In this document: positions 17,012 to 27,749 of the stretch, one piece after another
Numbering within the stretch: position 1 is the first letter of the stretch
Layout: each line of letters opens with the position of its first letter
DNA from: Moraxellaceae bacterium
GTDB taxonomy: Bacteria > Pseudomonadota > Gammaproteobacteria > Pseudomonadales > Moraxellaceae
Assembly: GCA_018260315.1 (NCBI GenBank)
Contig: JAGLBJ010000006.1
Location: 1-48,456, forward strand
DNA: 48,456 nt
Direction: 5' to 3'
Translations under genes and position numbers: made by a program
The notes under the pieces: model-generated
Told to the model about the DNA's origin: nothing
Database searches by the model: none
The model's input: only the letters and a program-made list of their open reading frames with translations

Positions 17012-19774
17012 TTATTCAGGGTCGGCCGTAAGGTCATTATCCTGCGTTGTATCATTCTCAACAGTAACGTCACTGACCGGTTCCGCATATTCCGGGCCTT
17101 CTGCAAAGGTATCCTCTTCTTCGGCATCGACCCGGACCACGCCTACTAAATTTTCATCGGCTGCCAATCGAATCAGCATGACGCCTTGCGCATTGCGACC
17201 GGTACGACTAACCTCGGCAACCCGCGTACGCACCATCGTACCGGCGTCAGAAATTAACATCAAACCGTCATCTTCATGTACAACGGCGGCCTGGACTAAT
17301 TCACCATTACGCACACTGGTTTTAATGGCAATCATGCCTTTACCACCACGGCCTTTTACAGGAAATTCACTGACCAGCGTACGCTTGCCGTAACCGCGAC
17401 TACAGGCCACCAAAATCTCGCCTTCAGGCGGGGCCACGACCATGGAAACAACGCGGCTTTGCTCAGTGATTGCGTTGTCTTCGCCCATGTCGTCTGATAC
17501 CTGCGCCGTATCGGTTTCGGTGTCCTCAATCTCGGATAATATTAAATCGTCTTCAACTTCTTCAGCCAAATCTGCCGCGCCCAAGGTCACTCGCATGCCG
17601 ATCACGCCGCGTGCGGTACGCCCCGTTGCGCGAATTTTTTGCTCATCAAAATGCACCGTTTTGCCTTCATTGCTAAATAACATAATGCGCTGCTGACCAT
17701 CGGTAATGGCTGCGCCGATTAACTCATTATTTTCACGTAATTCGATTGCACGTATACCAAGTTTACGGGGATTGCTAAATTGTTCCAATGGCACGCGTTT
17801 AACCGTTCCATAGGCCGTCGCCATAAACACGTAATGTTGTTCGGTAAAGGCGCGTAACGGCAAAATAGCCGTGATACTTTCGTTGTCTTCAAGGGATAAT
17901 AAATTGACAATCGGCCGTCCTCGCGAACCTCGGCTGGCTTGCGGTACTTCATAGACTTTGAGCCAGTACACTTTACCACGGGTGGTAAAACACAGCACCG
18001 TCGCATGATTTGAAGTCACAACCAAATGCCGAATATAATCGTCTTCCTTCATACTGGTAGCCGATTTGCCGCGTCCGCCGCGTTTTTGCGCCGCATAATC
18101 CTCAAGCGGCTGGGTTTTGGCATAACCGGCCTGCGATACCGTCAAGACCACTTGCTCTTCAGGAATGAGATCTTCGCGGCTAAAATCCAGTCGTGTTGCT
18201 ACAATTTCGGTACGGCGCGCATCACCATATTGGGCCAATACGTCGTGTAATTCTTTATGAATAACCGCCATCAATAAATGAAAATTATCTAAAAGAGCCT
18301 GTAATTCATTGATATTCCCCAAAATTTCCAGATACTCGGCTTGCAGTTTATCTTGTTCCAGGCCGGTTAAACGGTTTAAACGCAATTCCAAAATCGCGGT
18401 GACTTGCGCAGGCGACAACCGATAATGCTGACCTGCCAACCCAAACGGCGCGTTTAAATCTTCACCTTCGATAAATTCGGGTCGAATCGATTGGCTGCCG
18501 GCCTCTTTCAACAAAGCAATCACGCCGCCGGCCTGCCATTGGCCCGTCAGCAGTTTATCGCGGGCTATTTGCGGGCTGGACGAACTTTTAATGGCTGCGA
18601 TAATACCGTCAATATTGGCCAGGGCTACGGTTAGACCTTCAAGTAAATGACCGCGTTCGCGCGCTTTACGTAATTCAAATATCGTGCGCCGAGTAACCAC
18701 TTCCTGCCGATGCCGAATAAACGCCGCAATCAAATCGCGTAAATTCATCATGCGCGGCTGGCTGTTTTCGAGCGCCACCATGTTAATGCTGAACGATGAC
18801 TCAAGCGGCGTATGTAAAAATAAATTATTGACAATCACTTCAGCATTTTCATTGCGTTTTAAATCAATGACAATACGCATGCCGTCTTTGTCCGACTCGT
18901 CGCGCAGTTCACTAATGCCTTCAAGTTTCTTTTCCTTGACTAATTCGGCAATGCGTTCAATCACGCGCGCCTTGTTGGCCTGATACGGAATTTCGGTAAA
19001 AACAATGGTTTGGCGCCCCGTTTTGGCATCGGTTTCAATATGATGACGCCCGCGAACATGCAGCCGTCCGCGCCCTGTGCGATACGCATCGACAATGCCC
19101 GCTTTGCCGTAAATAATGCCGCCCGTGGGAAAGTCGGGCCCACTGATATACTGCATTAAATCCTCAACCGTCATATCGGTGTTTTGGGTAAAGGCAAGGC
19201 AGGCATTTAAGACTTCAGTAATGTTGTGCGGTGCCATGTTGGTGGCCATACCGACTGCAATACCGGCCGAACCGTTAATCAGCAGGTTGGGAATACGCGT
19301 CGGCAGAACTTTGGGAATACGCTCCGAACCGTCATAATTGTCTTCCCAGTCGACGGTATCGCGCTCTAAATCGGCCAGTAAATCTTGCGCCATGCGCGTC
19401 ATACGCACTTCGGTATAACGCATTGCCGCCGGGCTATCGCCATCGACCGAGCCAAAATTGCCCTGACCGTCAACCAGCAAATAGCGCAAACTAAACGGCT
19501 GTGCCATGCGCACAATGGTATCGTAAACGGCCGTATCGCCATGCGGGTGATATTTACCGATAACGTCGCCGACCACACGGGCCGATTTTTTATAGGGTTT
19601 ATTGAAGTCGTTGCTTAGCTCGTGCATGGCAAACAATACGCGCCGATGCACCGGTTTTAAACCGTCACGCACATCGGGCAGGGCACGCGATACAATGACG
19701 CTCATGGCGTAATCGAGGTAAGATTGCCGCAGTTCGTCTTCAATGGCAATCGGTCGAATATCTGATACGCTCAT
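17012..19774 (-). CDS. gyrA: DNA gyrase subunit A
   Basis: Breakage-reunion subunit of DNA gyrase, which introduces negative supercoils. It has 920 residues. The catalytic tyrosine is Y120 in [10 protein letters not shown]. The quinolone region reads [15 protein letters not shown], with T81 and D85; threonine at the first position is the wild-type state in Pseudomonas, whereas Acinetobacter has serine. The GyrA box is QKRGGRGKS (in the C-terminal domain), followed by beta-pinwheel repeats. An acidic insert ([18 protein letters not shown] onwards) in the pinwheel explains the extra length relative to E. coli. AAAGGAGCGCAC precedes the ATG. The upstream gap of 530 bases suggests its own promoter. 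Confidence 0.98.
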   Translation of the reverse strand: MSVSDIRPIAIEDELRQSYLDYAMSVIVSRALPDVRDGLKPVHRRVLFAMHELSNDFNKPYKKSARVVGDVIGKYHPHGDTAVYDTIVRMAQPFSLRYLLVDGQGNFGSVDGDSPAAMRYTEVRMTRMAQDLLADLERDTVDWEDNYDGSERIPKVLPTRIPNLLINGSAGIAVGMATNMAPHNITEVLNACLAFTQNTDMTVEDLMQYISGPDFPTGGIIYGKAGIVDAYRTGRGRLHVRGRHHIETDAKTGRQTIVFTEIPYQANKARVIERIAELVKEKKLEGISELRDESDKDGMRIVIDLKRNENAEVIVNNLFLHTPLESSFSINMVALENSQPRMMNLRDLIAAFIRHRQEVVTRRTIFELRKARERGHLLEGLTVALANIDGIIAAIKSSSSPQIARDKLLTGQWQAGGVIALLKEAGSQSIRPEFIEGEDLNAPFGLAGQHYRLSPAQVTAILELRLNRLTGLEQDKLQAEYLEILGNINELQALLDNFHLLMAVIHKELHDVLAQYGDARRTEIVATRLDFSREDLIPEEQVVLTVSQAGYAKTQPLEDYAAQKRGGRGKSATSMKEDDYIRHLVVTSNHATVLCFTTRGKVYWLKVYEVPQASRGSRGRPIVNLLSLEDNESITAILPLRAFTEQHYVFMATAYGTVKRVPLEQFSNPRKLGIRAIELRENNELIGAAITDGQQRIMLFSNEGKTVHFDEQKIRATGRTARGVIGMRVTLGAADLAEEVEDDLILSEIEDTETDTAQVSDDMGEDNAITEQSRVVSMVVAPPEGEILVACSRGYGKRTLVSEFPVKGRGGKGMIAIKTSVRNGELVQAAVVHEDDGLMLISDAGTMVRTRVAEVSRTGRNAQGVMLIRLAADENLVGVVRVDAEEEDTFAEGPEYAEPVSDVTVENDTTQDNDLTADPE

Positions 19775-20304
19775 GTGCGCTCCTTTATATGATTAACGTT
19801 AGGGGTCGCTATGGCGTGCGGGGAGCTGATGCCTGTTAAAATGCAAAAGACGCCCTAACTTGCGGTAAGCCAAAAAAATATTAAAAAATACGCCAGGCAA
19901 TCCGACCATGGATTACAGTCATATCAGCATTTTTTATTAAAACAACCGAGTAAACCCTGCGACTTAAAAACGTACGGTCATGCTTAAGCGTAATCTGCTT
20001 AAAATGCCGTACTTAAAAGGCGGTTTAAGCCTTCCATAAGTGCTTAAAATGGTGTGTAAATTTTAACATATTTTCATTATTTTTGGTGATTTTTAAGGCT
20101 AAAAAGTGTGTTTTTCAAAAGGATAGCGCGCTTGGACGACATAAGCTGACGTTTATTATTTTAAATCATGTTTTTTGAAAAAAATTGATGATAAATTTTT
20201 TAACTTTCAGCGAATTAACAATCTTAAATGTCAAAAATCGATTTTATGAACTTGTTTTCCTAAAATCGATGTTCTAACAAGGCAAAATGCTTAATGACGT
20301 AACA
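19775..20304. other. gyrA upstream region between gyrA and proS
   Basis: This 530-base AT-rich gap has no credible gene. It contains an inverted pair GTTAGGG (19798-19804) and CCCTAAC (19853-19859) close to the gyrA start, and several copies of a GCTTAAAATG-like word (for example near 19999, 20042 and 20288). A likely gyrA promoter lies near 20060. No terminator with a T-run is apparent after proS. Confidence 0.45.
20060..20068 (-). promoter_or_regulatory. putative extended -10 element upstream of gyrA
   Basis: The minus strand reads TGTTAAAAT, an extended -10 element, about 285 bases before the gyrA start. The expected -35 position (CACCAA) is poor, so this is a weak prediction. If it is used, gyrA has a long leader that includes the GTTAGGG/CCCTAAC inverted repeat. 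Confidence 0.3.
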
Positions 20305-22041
20305 TTAATGCAACAACGCCATCAATGCCGCCTTATCAAGGTTTTGCACATCGCTTGCTGTCCGGTGCCGATATTCAAAGGTACGGGCATCTAAGCCGCG
20401 TTCACTGACCACAATACGATGCGGTATACCGATTAAGTCTAAATCGGCAAATTTGACTCCGGGCCGTTCGTCACGGTCGTCCAGCAATACATCGATTCCA
20501 AGCGTCTTCAATTCATGGTAAAGTTCTTCGGCCGCAGCCATCGCTCTAGGCGATTTCGCCTGATTCATGGGCACAATCACCACGCGAAACGGGGCAATAC
20601 TGTCAGGCCAGATAATGCCTTTATCGTCATGACGCTGTTCGATGGCCGCAGCCACCACGCGCGTTACACCAATCCCATAACAACCCATGGTAACGGTGAG
20701 CGGCTTACCTGTTTGGTCGAGCACCTTGCATTTAAGCGCTTCAGAATATTTGGTGCCAAGCTGGAAAATATGCCCCACTTCAATGCCGCGCCGTATGGTT
20801 AGCGTGCCTTGCCCGTCGGGGGATAAATCGCCTTCGACCACATTGCGAATATCGACAATAGCGGCTTCATTCAACTCCGCATCACGCTGCCAGTTAAACC
20901 CCGTTACATGGTGGCCTGCTGCATCAGCGCCCGTGACGGCATCACTGACCAAGGCCGCCGCCCTATCGACCAGCATAGGAATATGCAGCGCCTGCACGCC
21001 CTGTATCCCAATAAAACCCTTAACCAAACCAGCCGCCTGTAATATCTCTTCAGTTGCAAAGGTTAACGGTGCGGCCAGTTGCGGCAATTTTTCGGCCTTG
21101 ACCTCATTGAGTGTATGGTCACCGCGCAACACCAACGCAACCAGTCCTGGCGAATTATCGCTACCAAGTTCGTCTGTTTGCACGGGCGCTGCATTGACAA
21201 TAAGCACTTTTAAGGTTTGGTTAGGGTCAATGTTTAATAATTGGCTCACGTCTTCGATGCTGCTGGCATTGGGGGTTGCAACGGTCATTAGCGGCTGGGT
21301 CGCGGCGTTACGTGTACCTGCGCTGATGGCTTCGGCCAGTTCAATATTGGCGGCATATTGTGAAGTATTGCTAATAGCAATGGCGTCTTCGCCACTGTCG
21401 GCCAGCACTTGAAATTCATGGGAGGCCGAACCTCCAATTGAACCCGTATCAGCATGCACTGCGCGAAAATCCAGCCCCAGACGGTTGAAAATGCGTGTAT
21501 AGCTATCATACATAACCTGATAGGTTTGTGCCAAAGATGCCTGGTCGGCATGAAAGGAATACGCATCTTTCATGATAAATTCACGCGCGCGCATGACACC
21601 GAAACGCGGCCGGATTTCATCTCGAAATTTGGTTTGAATCTGATAAAAATTAACCGGCAACTGTTTGTAACTTTTAAGTTCCTGCCGCACCAAATCGGTG
21701 ACCACTTCCTCATGCGTCGGGCCCAGGACCAAACTGCGCTGGTGACGGTCCTTAAAACGCAACAGTTCGGGGCCATAGGCCAGCGCACGTTCCGATTCTT
21801 CCCACAGTTCAATGGGCTGGGCGACCGGCATGCTGATTTCCAGGGCACCGGCGGCGTTCATTTCTTCCCGAATAATCGCTTGCACTTTTTGTAAAACGCG
21901 CAGCCCCATCGGCAGCCATGTGTACAAACCGGTTGCCAGTTTACGAATGAGACCGGCCCTTAGCATATATTGATGGCTCATAATTTCAGCATCGGCGGGG
22001 CTTTCACGTAACGTGGCAAGCATAAACTGGCTGGCGCGCAT
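20305..22041 (-). CDS. proS: prolyl-tRNA synthetase (bacterial type with editing domain)
   Basis: Class II synthetase that charges tRNA-Pro. The 578-residue protein begins [19 protein letters not shown] and has motif 1 ([15 protein letters not shown]), motif 2 ([19 protein letters not shown]) and motif 3 ([15 protein letters not shown]). A YbaK-like editing insertion occupies about residues 225-385 ([33 protein letters not shown]), as in bacterial enzymes that deacylate Ala-tRNA-Pro. The C-terminal anticodon domain includes [20 protein letters not shown] precedes the start. It lies downstream of proA on the same strand. Confidence 0.97.
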   Translation of the reverse strand: MRASQFMLATLRESPADAEIMSHQYMLRAGLIRKLATGLYTWLPMGLRVLQKVQAIIREEMNAAGALEISMPVAQPIELWEESERALAYGPELLRFKDRHQRSLVLGPTHEEVVTDLVRQELKSYKQLPVNFYQIQTKFRDEIRPRFGVMRAREFIMKDAYSFHADQASLAQTYQVMYDSYTRIFNRLGLDFRAVHADTGSIGGSASHEFQVLADSGEDAIAISNTSQYAANIELAEAISAGTRNAATQPLMTVATPNASSIEDVSQLLNIDPNQTLKVLIVNAAPVQTDELGSDNSPGLVALVLRGDHTLNEVKAEKLPQLAAPLTFATEEILQAAGLVKGFIGIQGVQALHIPMLVDRAAALVSDAVTGADAAGHHVTGFNWQRDAELNEAAIVDIRNVVEGDLSPDGQGTLTIRRGIEVGHIFQLGTKYSEALKCKVLDQTGKPLTVTMGCYGIGVTRVVAAAIEQRHDDKGIIWPDSIAPFRVVIVPMNQAKSPRAMAAAEELYHELKTLGIDVLLDDRDERPGVKFADLDLIGIPHRIVVSERGLDARTFEYRHRTASDVQNLDKAALMALLH

Positions 22042-22121
22042 AAACTTTACCTATTTTAAAAAAATAATTTGATTAAAGCAATCATTTGAACAGGCTTGAA
22101 AACCCAAATAATCTCAAGCAT

Positions 22122-23417
22122 TTAAGCGCGAATTTGCCCAGAGCCCAGCACGATCCATTTTTGCGAAGTCAGCCCTTCGAGGCCGACCGGCCCGCGTGCA
22201 TGAATTTTATCGGTAGAAATACCGATTTCGGCGCCCAGGCCATATTCAAACCCATCGGCAAACCTTGATGAGGCATTGACCATCACGCTGCTAGAATCAA
22301 CCTCGGCTAAAAATTGCCGCGCCAGGGCATAATTTTCGGTCAAAATCACGTCGGTATGGTGCGAGCCATAATGGTTAATATGCGTAATCGCTTCGTCTAT
22401 ACCGCACACAATTTTAACAGCCAAAACAGGTGCTAAATATTCTTCATGCCAATCCTGTTCAGTCGCCGGCTTAGCCTCGGCAACCAGCGCGCAAACTTCA
22501 GGGCAGCCGCGCAATTCTACGCCTTTTTGTAAGAATAACGCAGCCATTTTGGGCAAAAATTCATTTGCAATGGCGGCCTCAATCAGCAACGTTTCCATGG
22601 CATTACACACGCCGTAACGATGCGTTTTGGCATTTAGACAAATATCATAGGCTTTGGTTAAATCGGCCTGTTTTTCAACAAAGGTATGGCAATTGCCGTC
22701 CAAATGTTTAATGACCGGAATGCGCGCCTCGCGTAAGATACGTTCTATCAGGCTACGCCCCCCGCGCGGAACGATGATATCCACGTAGTCGACCAGGGTA
22801 ATCAGTTCGCCGACCGCCGCACGATTCGTGGTTTGAATTAGTTGCACGGCTGTTTCTGGTAATCCCGCTTGTTTTAAACCAGTTTGCACACAGCCTGCAA
22901 TCGCTTGATTAGAAAAGAACGCCTCTGAACCGCCCCGTAAAATAATGGCATTGCCCGATTTTATCGCCAGTGAAGCCGCCTCAAGCGTCACATTGGGTCT
23001 TGATTCGTAAATCATGCCGACTACACCAAGGGGCACGCGCATTTTACCCAACTGAATGCCACTGGGGCGATAGGTTAAATCGGTGATGGCTCCAATCGGG
23101 TCAGGTAATGCAATCACATCATGCAGGCCTTGCAACATGCCGTCAAACCGGGCAGGCGTAAGCTCTAGCCGGTCTAACAGGGCGGTTTCAAGGTTGCTGT
23201 TTCTGCCCTGTTGCATATCCTGCGCATTGGCCGCCAAAATAATGTCACGTGAGGCCGCTAATGCCGCATGAATATCGCGTAACGCCTGATTTTTAAGCAC
23301 CGTCGGACTATGCGCAAGGACACGGGTTGCAGCTTTAGCAGATTGGCCTAGTTGCTGCATATAGTGGGCAATATCGGCAGTCTCTAAAGTAGGCTTGGCT
23401 TGCAAAACGTCATGCAT
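22122..23417 (-). CDS. proA: glutamate-5-semialdehyde dehydrogenase (gamma-glutamyl phosphate reductase)
   Basis: NADPH-dependent reduction of gamma-glutamyl phosphate, the second step of proline synthesis. The 431-residue protein contains [47 protein letters not shown], and the catalytic cysteine in [11 protein letters not shown] (about residue 270). The C-terminal [23 protein letters not shown] is typical. Length matches the family. No strong ribosome-binding site precedes the ATG at 23417. proS follows 80 bases downstream; no proB is visible in the window. Confidence 0.97.
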   Translation of the reverse strand: MHDVLQAKPTLETADIAHYMQQLGQSAKAATRVLAHSPTVLKNQALRDIHAALAASRDIILAANAQDMQQGRNSNLETALLDRLELTPARFDGMLQGLHDVIALPDPIGAITDLTYRPSGIQLGKMRVPLGVVGMIYESRPNVTLEAASLAIKSGNAIILRGGSEAFFSNQAIAGCVQTGLKQAGLPETAVQLIQTTNRAAVGELITLVDYVDIIVPRGGRSLIERILREARIPVIKHLDGNCHTFVEKQADLTKAYDICLNAKTHRYGVCNAMETLLIEAAIANEFLPKMAALFLQKGVELRGCPEVCALVAEAKPATEQDWHEEYLAPVLAVKIVCGIDEAITHINHYGSHHTDVILTENYALARQFLAEVDSSSVMVNASSRFADGFEYGLGAEIGISTDKIHARGPVGLEGLTSQKWIVLGSGQIRA

Positions 23418-23557
23418 GGCACAGTCAACTCACGGTAAATTAAACGTTAAATATAGCGCAAACACAGCCATTTTGTAAGAGGGTAGAGGTTAAACAGCCA
23501 GAATTTGCTTGAATTTTTGAATAAAAACGGGGTGTGCGCTTTCAAGCATAGGTTAGC

Positions 23558-23586
23558 TTGTGCTTGGAGTGAAGTCAGGGTATGCT
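23558..23586 (+). promoter_or_regulatory. putative sigma-70 promoter for the hydrolase-PilZ gene
   Basis: TTGTGC (23558-23563), a 17-base spacer and TATGCT (23581-23586) lie 57 bases upstream of the start at 23643. Spacing is ideal and both boxes are reasonable matches. Confidence 0.45.
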
Positions 23587-23642
23587 ATGGATATCAGAAT
23601 AAAAGTAGCAGGATGCTACTTACGGTACATCAGGAGGATGGT

Positions 23643-25100
23643 ATGAATACGGTATTGGACCGCCTATTTTACGCGACACACGACCATATTAATTTGGAAT
23701 GCTTAACGACGGGAGGTGGTTTTGCAGCCCATCAGGTGGTCAGTAAGCCCGCGCTTTTATCGTCCACGCTTGCTGCGGATACTCCCATGCCTTCACATGC
23801 TTCCCCCATAGCGTCCAAATTTTTTGATCCCTATACCCGCGACACCTTTAAAGCAGCGCCGCGTACGCATGATTTGGACGGCTGGCGTTTAGAATATATG
23901 GCTATTTCGGTGCCAGCAACCGCGCACTGTACGCCGATTGTTATTATTGGCGGCGCCTTTCAAAATTTTAATTCTTATAAATATTGTGTAGAGCAGTTAC
24001 TGCAAGCCGGCCCTATTATTTTAATTGACTTACCCTCAATGGGCAGTAATCAACAGCTTGCCAACGCTGTTACGGGGGCCTCTGCCGATACGTTGGAATT
24101 GCCGCAACTTGCCGGGTTTTTAGGTCGCTGGGTGCATGATGTCGGCTTGCATAAAGTGTCCATTATGGGCATGTCTTTAGGCTCGGTTATTGCCGCGCAT
24201 TTTGCCGAACAGTTTCCGGCTTTGACCGAGCGTATGGTGCTGATGGGGGTTATGCAAAAAACCCGTAAAAGCTGGCGCATGCTGCTTGAGGAGTCATTGC
24301 ATTTAATGCGCGAAAACCGTATGGACGAGTTTGGGCAAGCTGTGGTTTTATATCTGGTAAATCATGCAAAGCTACACGAGACCCGTCTGTCGCCAACTGC
24401 CAAACGATTATTTTATAAGCAAATGGCTGATTTTGCCCACACTGAGCGCGAACGCTATAATATTAACTGTCATCGGTTATTGCGACTGGCGCATGTGCCT
24501 GCGCCGCAGTGTCCGGTATTGGTTGCGTCGGGTGAATTTGACAGTTTTACCCTGCCGTTTGAAAATGCTCATTTTGCGTTGCAATGTCCTGATATGCAGT
24601 TTGCGGTCATTAAACACGCCGATCATTTGCCGCAGCTTGAACGGCGCAAGGAAACCATGGCTTTGTTTGCAGCTTTTTTGGCGCAAAAAAATATTGCCGA
24701 GGTTGAAGGCATTGAGGTTAGAACGCGTGAGCAACTGCAAAACCTGGAACGGCGAAGCGAGCCTAGGCTGCACTTGGTCGAACCGGTACGGCAAATGCGT
24801 CATCGCCATGCCAACAAGCCGTTTGCTGTCGAAATAAAAGATATCAATTTTTTTGGGGTGTGTTTTACGGCGCAAATGCCAGAACATGCAGCCCAACTGA
24901 TGCAGGAACCGCGAGATTTGGCGGTTCATGTGGGGCAGGTGGAAGGTGAAGACGTATGGCTGGAATGTCTGATGTTTGAGCAGCACAGCAATGACGTTCG
25001 GGCGTTGTTTAAACATGGCAGCTTTTTGGTCGCTGAGCAGTTAAACCTGATTTTGGCAAGCGATGCTATTTTAGAAAATTTAACGGTAGAGCAAGCGTAG
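23643..25100 (+). CDS. alpha/beta hydrolase fused to a C-terminal PilZ domain
   Basis: A 485-residue two-part protein. Residues 85-350 form an alpha/beta hydrolase: oxyanion-loop region VIIGGAFQNFNSY, IILIDLPSMG, nucleophile elbow GMSLG (S178), probable acid D300 (SGEFDSF) and probable catalytic H328 (KHADHLPQLE). The general pattern recalls RhlA-like acyltransferase/hydrolases, but the substrate is unknown. Residues 370-470 look like a PilZ domain: the arginine motif R371-S-E-P-R375 is followed by D400-I-N-F-F-G405 in place of D/N-x-S-x-x-G, so the serine is replaced. This suggests control by c-di-GMP or a related loss-of-binding role. The ATG at 23643 follows a perfect AGGAGG; an upstream start would add 46 unlikely residues. 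No close gene partner; it is divergent from proA. Confidence 0.8.
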   Translation: MNTVLDRLFYATHDHINLECLTTGGGFAAHQVVSKPALLSSTLAADTPMPSHASPIASKFFDPYTRDTFKAAPRTHDLDGWRLEYMAISVPATAHCTPIVIIGGAFQNFNSYKYCVEQLLQAGPIILIDLPSMGSNQQLANAVTGASADTLELPQLAGFLGRWVHDVGLHKVSIMGMSLGSVIAAHFAEQFPALTERMVLMGVMQKTRKSWRMLLEESLHLMRENRMDEFGQAVVLYLVNHAKLHETRLSPTAKRLFYKQMADFAHTERERYNINCHRLLRLAHVPAPQCPVLVASGEFDSFTLPFENAHFALQCPDMQFAVIKHADHLPQLERRKETMALFAAFLAQKNIAEVEGIEVRTREQLQNLERRSEPRLHLVEPVRQMRHRHANKPFAVEIKDINFFGVCFTAQMPEHAAQLMQEPRDLAVHVGQVEGEDVWLECLMFEQHSNDVRALFKHGSFLVAEQLNLILASDAILENLTVEQA

Positions 25101-25200
25101 AATAGTAAGCGTAGAAAGCATGTACCGTTACAAGCGTGTGTTTATGCTAATTTTTAAACGGCCTGATGTTAAAAAAAATATAACGCACGTTTTGCTTAAG

Positions 25201-25234
25201 GCACAAGTTGATGAAGGCTGTATCAAGCTTGTGC
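25201..25234. repeat. strong hairpin at the convergent end of two genes
   Basis: GCACAAGTTGAT (25201-25212) pairs with ATCAAGCTTGTGC (25222-25234), giving 12 base pairs with a one-base bulge around a nine-base loop. It covers the last codons and stop of the methyltransferase gene and lies after the hydrolase-PilZ gene. Neither side has a T-run, so it may protect mRNA 3' ends rather than terminate transcription. Confidence 0.5.
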
Positions 25235-26161
25235 TAATACTACCCATACCAAATCATCTAAATGCTCGCGCTGTTCACTATTGCCCGGGTCTTTGGGCTG
25301 AAAGACCTGCGTTTGCTTAAAGCCTGCACCGTTAAAACAATCTTCCACAGTGGCAGGCGATTGCAATAAATACCCAAAAGAACTCTTGGATAGATATTTT
25401 AATAATTGAGCCGAGCCTTTAATGATACCGGCTTGCTTGTGGTGAACCGGCTCAGGGTTTAAATCGGTTAAATAAAAACCGGCCGGAAAAGGCTTTAAAC
25501 TTTGGCTTAAACGGGCCCAGAAGGGTTTAAGCGTCTCAAGATTAAAGTAATTAATCAACCCTTCAGTAATAATCATTAAAGGCCGCTCAGGGTCTAATTC
25601 TGCAATTAAGTGCTCTAGTTTTGGCGTAAATAAATCGATGGCATAGACATCGGGCACGGGCTTTGGCATACGTTGTAGGGCCGTCTGCTTACAGCGCACC
25701 ATGGCGGGCAAATCGGCTTCAATATAGCGAATAGAAGGATAATGCTGTAAAAACCACCAGCCACGCGGCGACAGACCGGCGGCCAGTTCCAAAATTTGCA
25801 GATTGGGGTATTGGCTAATCAATATTTTAAGCTGATTATCCATGAGTTCATGACGGGTTTTGAGCGTCGTTTCAATATTATGACCGACCCACTTTAACAT
25901 GACGGCTTCAATCGGGTATAACAGCATGCCCAGGCGCTGACCCTTTGGGGTAAGTAACGCATCGTGCGACCAGCCCAATTTATGCCAAATATAGCCGGTA
26001 TAATGCCCGGTAAATGAAATATGCCGATGCGGCGAAGCGTCCATATCTGCATCAGGTGCCTGGATACCGACCGACCGATTCAGAGGATTATACTGGGCGT
26101 TGGCCTGTTCACTTGATGATAGGGGGTGGTTTGGTGGCTCTGACATATCTGGATTTGGCAT
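25223..26161 (-). CDS. class I SAM-dependent methyltransferase, leucine-carboxyl-methyltransferase-like
   Basis: A 312-residue protein with the layout of the LCMT/Ppm1-like branch of SAM methyltransferases. LQILELAAGLSPRGWWFLQH is the SAM-binding strand and glycine loop, IRYIEADLPAMV carries the acidic residue after strand 2, and PLMIITEGLINYF is a typical LCMT-family motif. The N-terminal 45 residues are proline- and asparagine-rich and probably disordered. AGGGATAAGAAT precedes the start. The methyl acceptor cannot be deduced. It lies 183 bases after nagZ on the same strand and is convergent with the hydrolase-PilZ gene. Confidence 0.82.
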   Translation of the reverse strand: MPNPDMSEPPNHPLSSSEQANAQYNPLNRSVGIQAPDADMDASPHRHISFTGHYTGYIWHKLGWSHDALLTPKGQRLGMLLYPIEAVMLKWVGHNIETTLKTRHELMDNQLKILISQYPNLQILELAAGLSPRGWWFLQHYPSIRYIEADLPAMVRCKQTALQRMPKPVPDVYAIDLFTPKLEHLIAELDPERPLMIITEGLINYFNLETLKPFWARLSQSLKPFPAGFYLTDLNPEPVHHKQAGIIKGSAQLLKYLSKSSFGYLLQSPATVEDCFNGAGFKQTQVFQPKDPGNSEQREHLDDLVWVVLAQA

Positions 26162-26344
26162 ATTCTTATCCCTAATTGCCTGCTATTTAACATTTTTAGC
26201 CTGCTAGGCGTTATGGATACATTCTTTCTATGATTGGCGTTATGTCAAACAGTCGTTCAGCCTGCTTAGGGTTTATCGTTGCAAATAGAAGCGCGGTTGC
26301 TGTCATCTTAACTATTAAACCCGCTTGCTTAGGCTTGCTCAACC

Positions 26345-27454
26345 TTATACTAAATGTTGGATATCTGCAATAGCCGCTTGCCACTCGGCATCTGGTTCAA
26401 ACTGTGGACCATTAAAGGGCCGTAATTGGCCACGCATTTGGGCTAAACGTTGCTGGCTCAGGGTTTGATTATATAGAGCGTGATCAACATCTTGACTGGC
26501 CTTAGTGCTTAAAAATAATTCCAGCCCGCGCAATGCCTGTAATGCTGCCGCGCGGTCATTGCAGACCAGCCCCATATCACAGCCCGCCGATAATGCCGCC
26601 ACGATACGCGCATCGGCACCGCCTGCCACGTGCGCTGCCTGCATGCTTAAATCATCAGAAAACAGCACCCCGTTAAAGCCTAATTCGTGCCGAATAATAG
26701 TTTGTAACCAGATTTTAGAAAATCCGGCCGGTTTGTCATCAACTTGAGAATAAATGACATGGGCCGGCATTAACGCAGTAAGCTTGGGCAATAAATGAAC
26801 AAACGGCTGCATGTCGTGCGCGCGAATAGTCACTAAATCACGTTCATCAACGGGTGCGGCAATGTGCGAATCGGCCAGCACCGACCCATGACCGGGAAAA
26901 TGTTTGCCGGTGGTTGCCATACCCGCTCGCTGCATACCCTGCATAAATGCACCGGCTAAGGCAATAATAGGGCCGGTTTGTGTATGAAAGCCCCGATTGC
27001 CAATCACCTGACTAATGCCATCGACATCAAGAACTGGCGCAAAGCTAAAATCAATGCCCGATGCCAATACTTCAGTGGCCATCAACCAACCACTTGTTTC
27101 AGCCAGGACGAGTGCCTGGGCTGGCTGGGTGTTGTATAATGTGCCGAGCGTGCCCATGGCCGGTAATGGGGTATAACCGTCTTGCTTAAGGCGCTGTACC
27201 CGTCCGCCTTCTTGGTCGACTGCCACTAAAAGGGACGGCCGAATTTGACGCATATGGTCGGTTAAATCGCGCACTTGTCTAGGATTTGCAACATTGCGGC
27301 CAAACAAAATAACGCCGCCAACGGCTGGCTGTTTTAATAACTCTATATCGGAAGGCGTTAAGGTTTTACCTTCAATATCAAGCATTAAGGGACCGATAGC
27401 GTCTTGAGTGTGCACCAAGTGAGACCGAGAATTTGCCAGAGTTTGAACTGACAT
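26345..27454 (-). CDS. nagZ: beta-N-acetylhexosaminidase (muropeptide recycling)
   Basis: Cytoplasmic family 3 glycosidase that removes N-acetylglucosamine from anhydromuropeptides during cell-wall recycling; its products are inducers of AmpC in species that have AmpR. The 369-residue protein has GVILFGRNVANPRQV, LLVAVDQEGGRVQRL, the NagZ signature KHFPGHGSVLADSHIA with the catalytic histidine, and the nucleophile aspartate in GVLFSDDLSMQAA. Length is slightly above average because of the N-terminal 20 residues. AGGATAATTTAAT precedes the ATG. It is divergent from prc. Confidence 0.96.
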   Translation of the reverse strand: MSVQTLANSRSHLVHTQDAIGPLMLDIEGKTLTPSDIELLKQPAVGGVILFGRNVANPRQVRDLTDHMRQIRPSLLVAVDQEGGRVQRLKQDGYTPLPAMGTLGTLYNTQPAQALVLAETSGWLMATEVLASGIDFSFAPVLDVDGISQVIGNRGFHTQTGPIIALAGAFMQGMQRAGMATTGKHFPGHGSVLADSHIAAPVDERDLVTIRAHDMQPFVHLLPKLTALMPAHVIYSQVDDKPAGFSKIWLQTIIRHELGFNGVLFSDDLSMQAAHVAGGADARIVAALSAGCDMGLVCNDRAAALQALRGLELFLSTKASQDVDHALYNQTLSQQRLAQMRGQLRPFNGPQFEPDAEWQAAIADIQHLV

Positions 27455-27749
27455 ATTAAATTATCCTATGTTTAAATCCTATAAATGGATTATAAACTGA
27501 TTTTGACAGGCATTGTTTAAAAGACCTTTGTATAAAAAATATAGAGGCAGGACCGGCTAATCAAACACTACAAACCGTGAGCAATCTTGCATAACTCAAG
27601 GAACTTTGCATAACAGACTGTTAAACCTTTAAATCGCACAGCCGACCCATACCCATTGGGGTCAGATTCTGCTAAAGTTTAGCCATGTAAAGATAACTCA
27701 CCCAATGCTTTAATTTTTCGAGGCCTTTAGCAAAAGGTAAGGATACGCC
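27455..27749. other. divergent intergenic region between nagZ and prc
   Basis: These 295 bases must contain promoters for both genes. I see no convincing -35/-10 pair and no RNA gene, repeat or operator. Confidence 0.35.

Noticed and set aside
20515..21894. Long plus-strand frames opposite proS (241, 146 and 95 codons)
   Set aside because: They are shadows of a clear, full-length proS with all class II motifs.
24477..25016. Minus-strand frame of 179 codons opposite the hydrolase-PilZ gene
   Set aside because: Antisense to a gene with a perfect ribosome-binding site and recognisable motifs; no family match.
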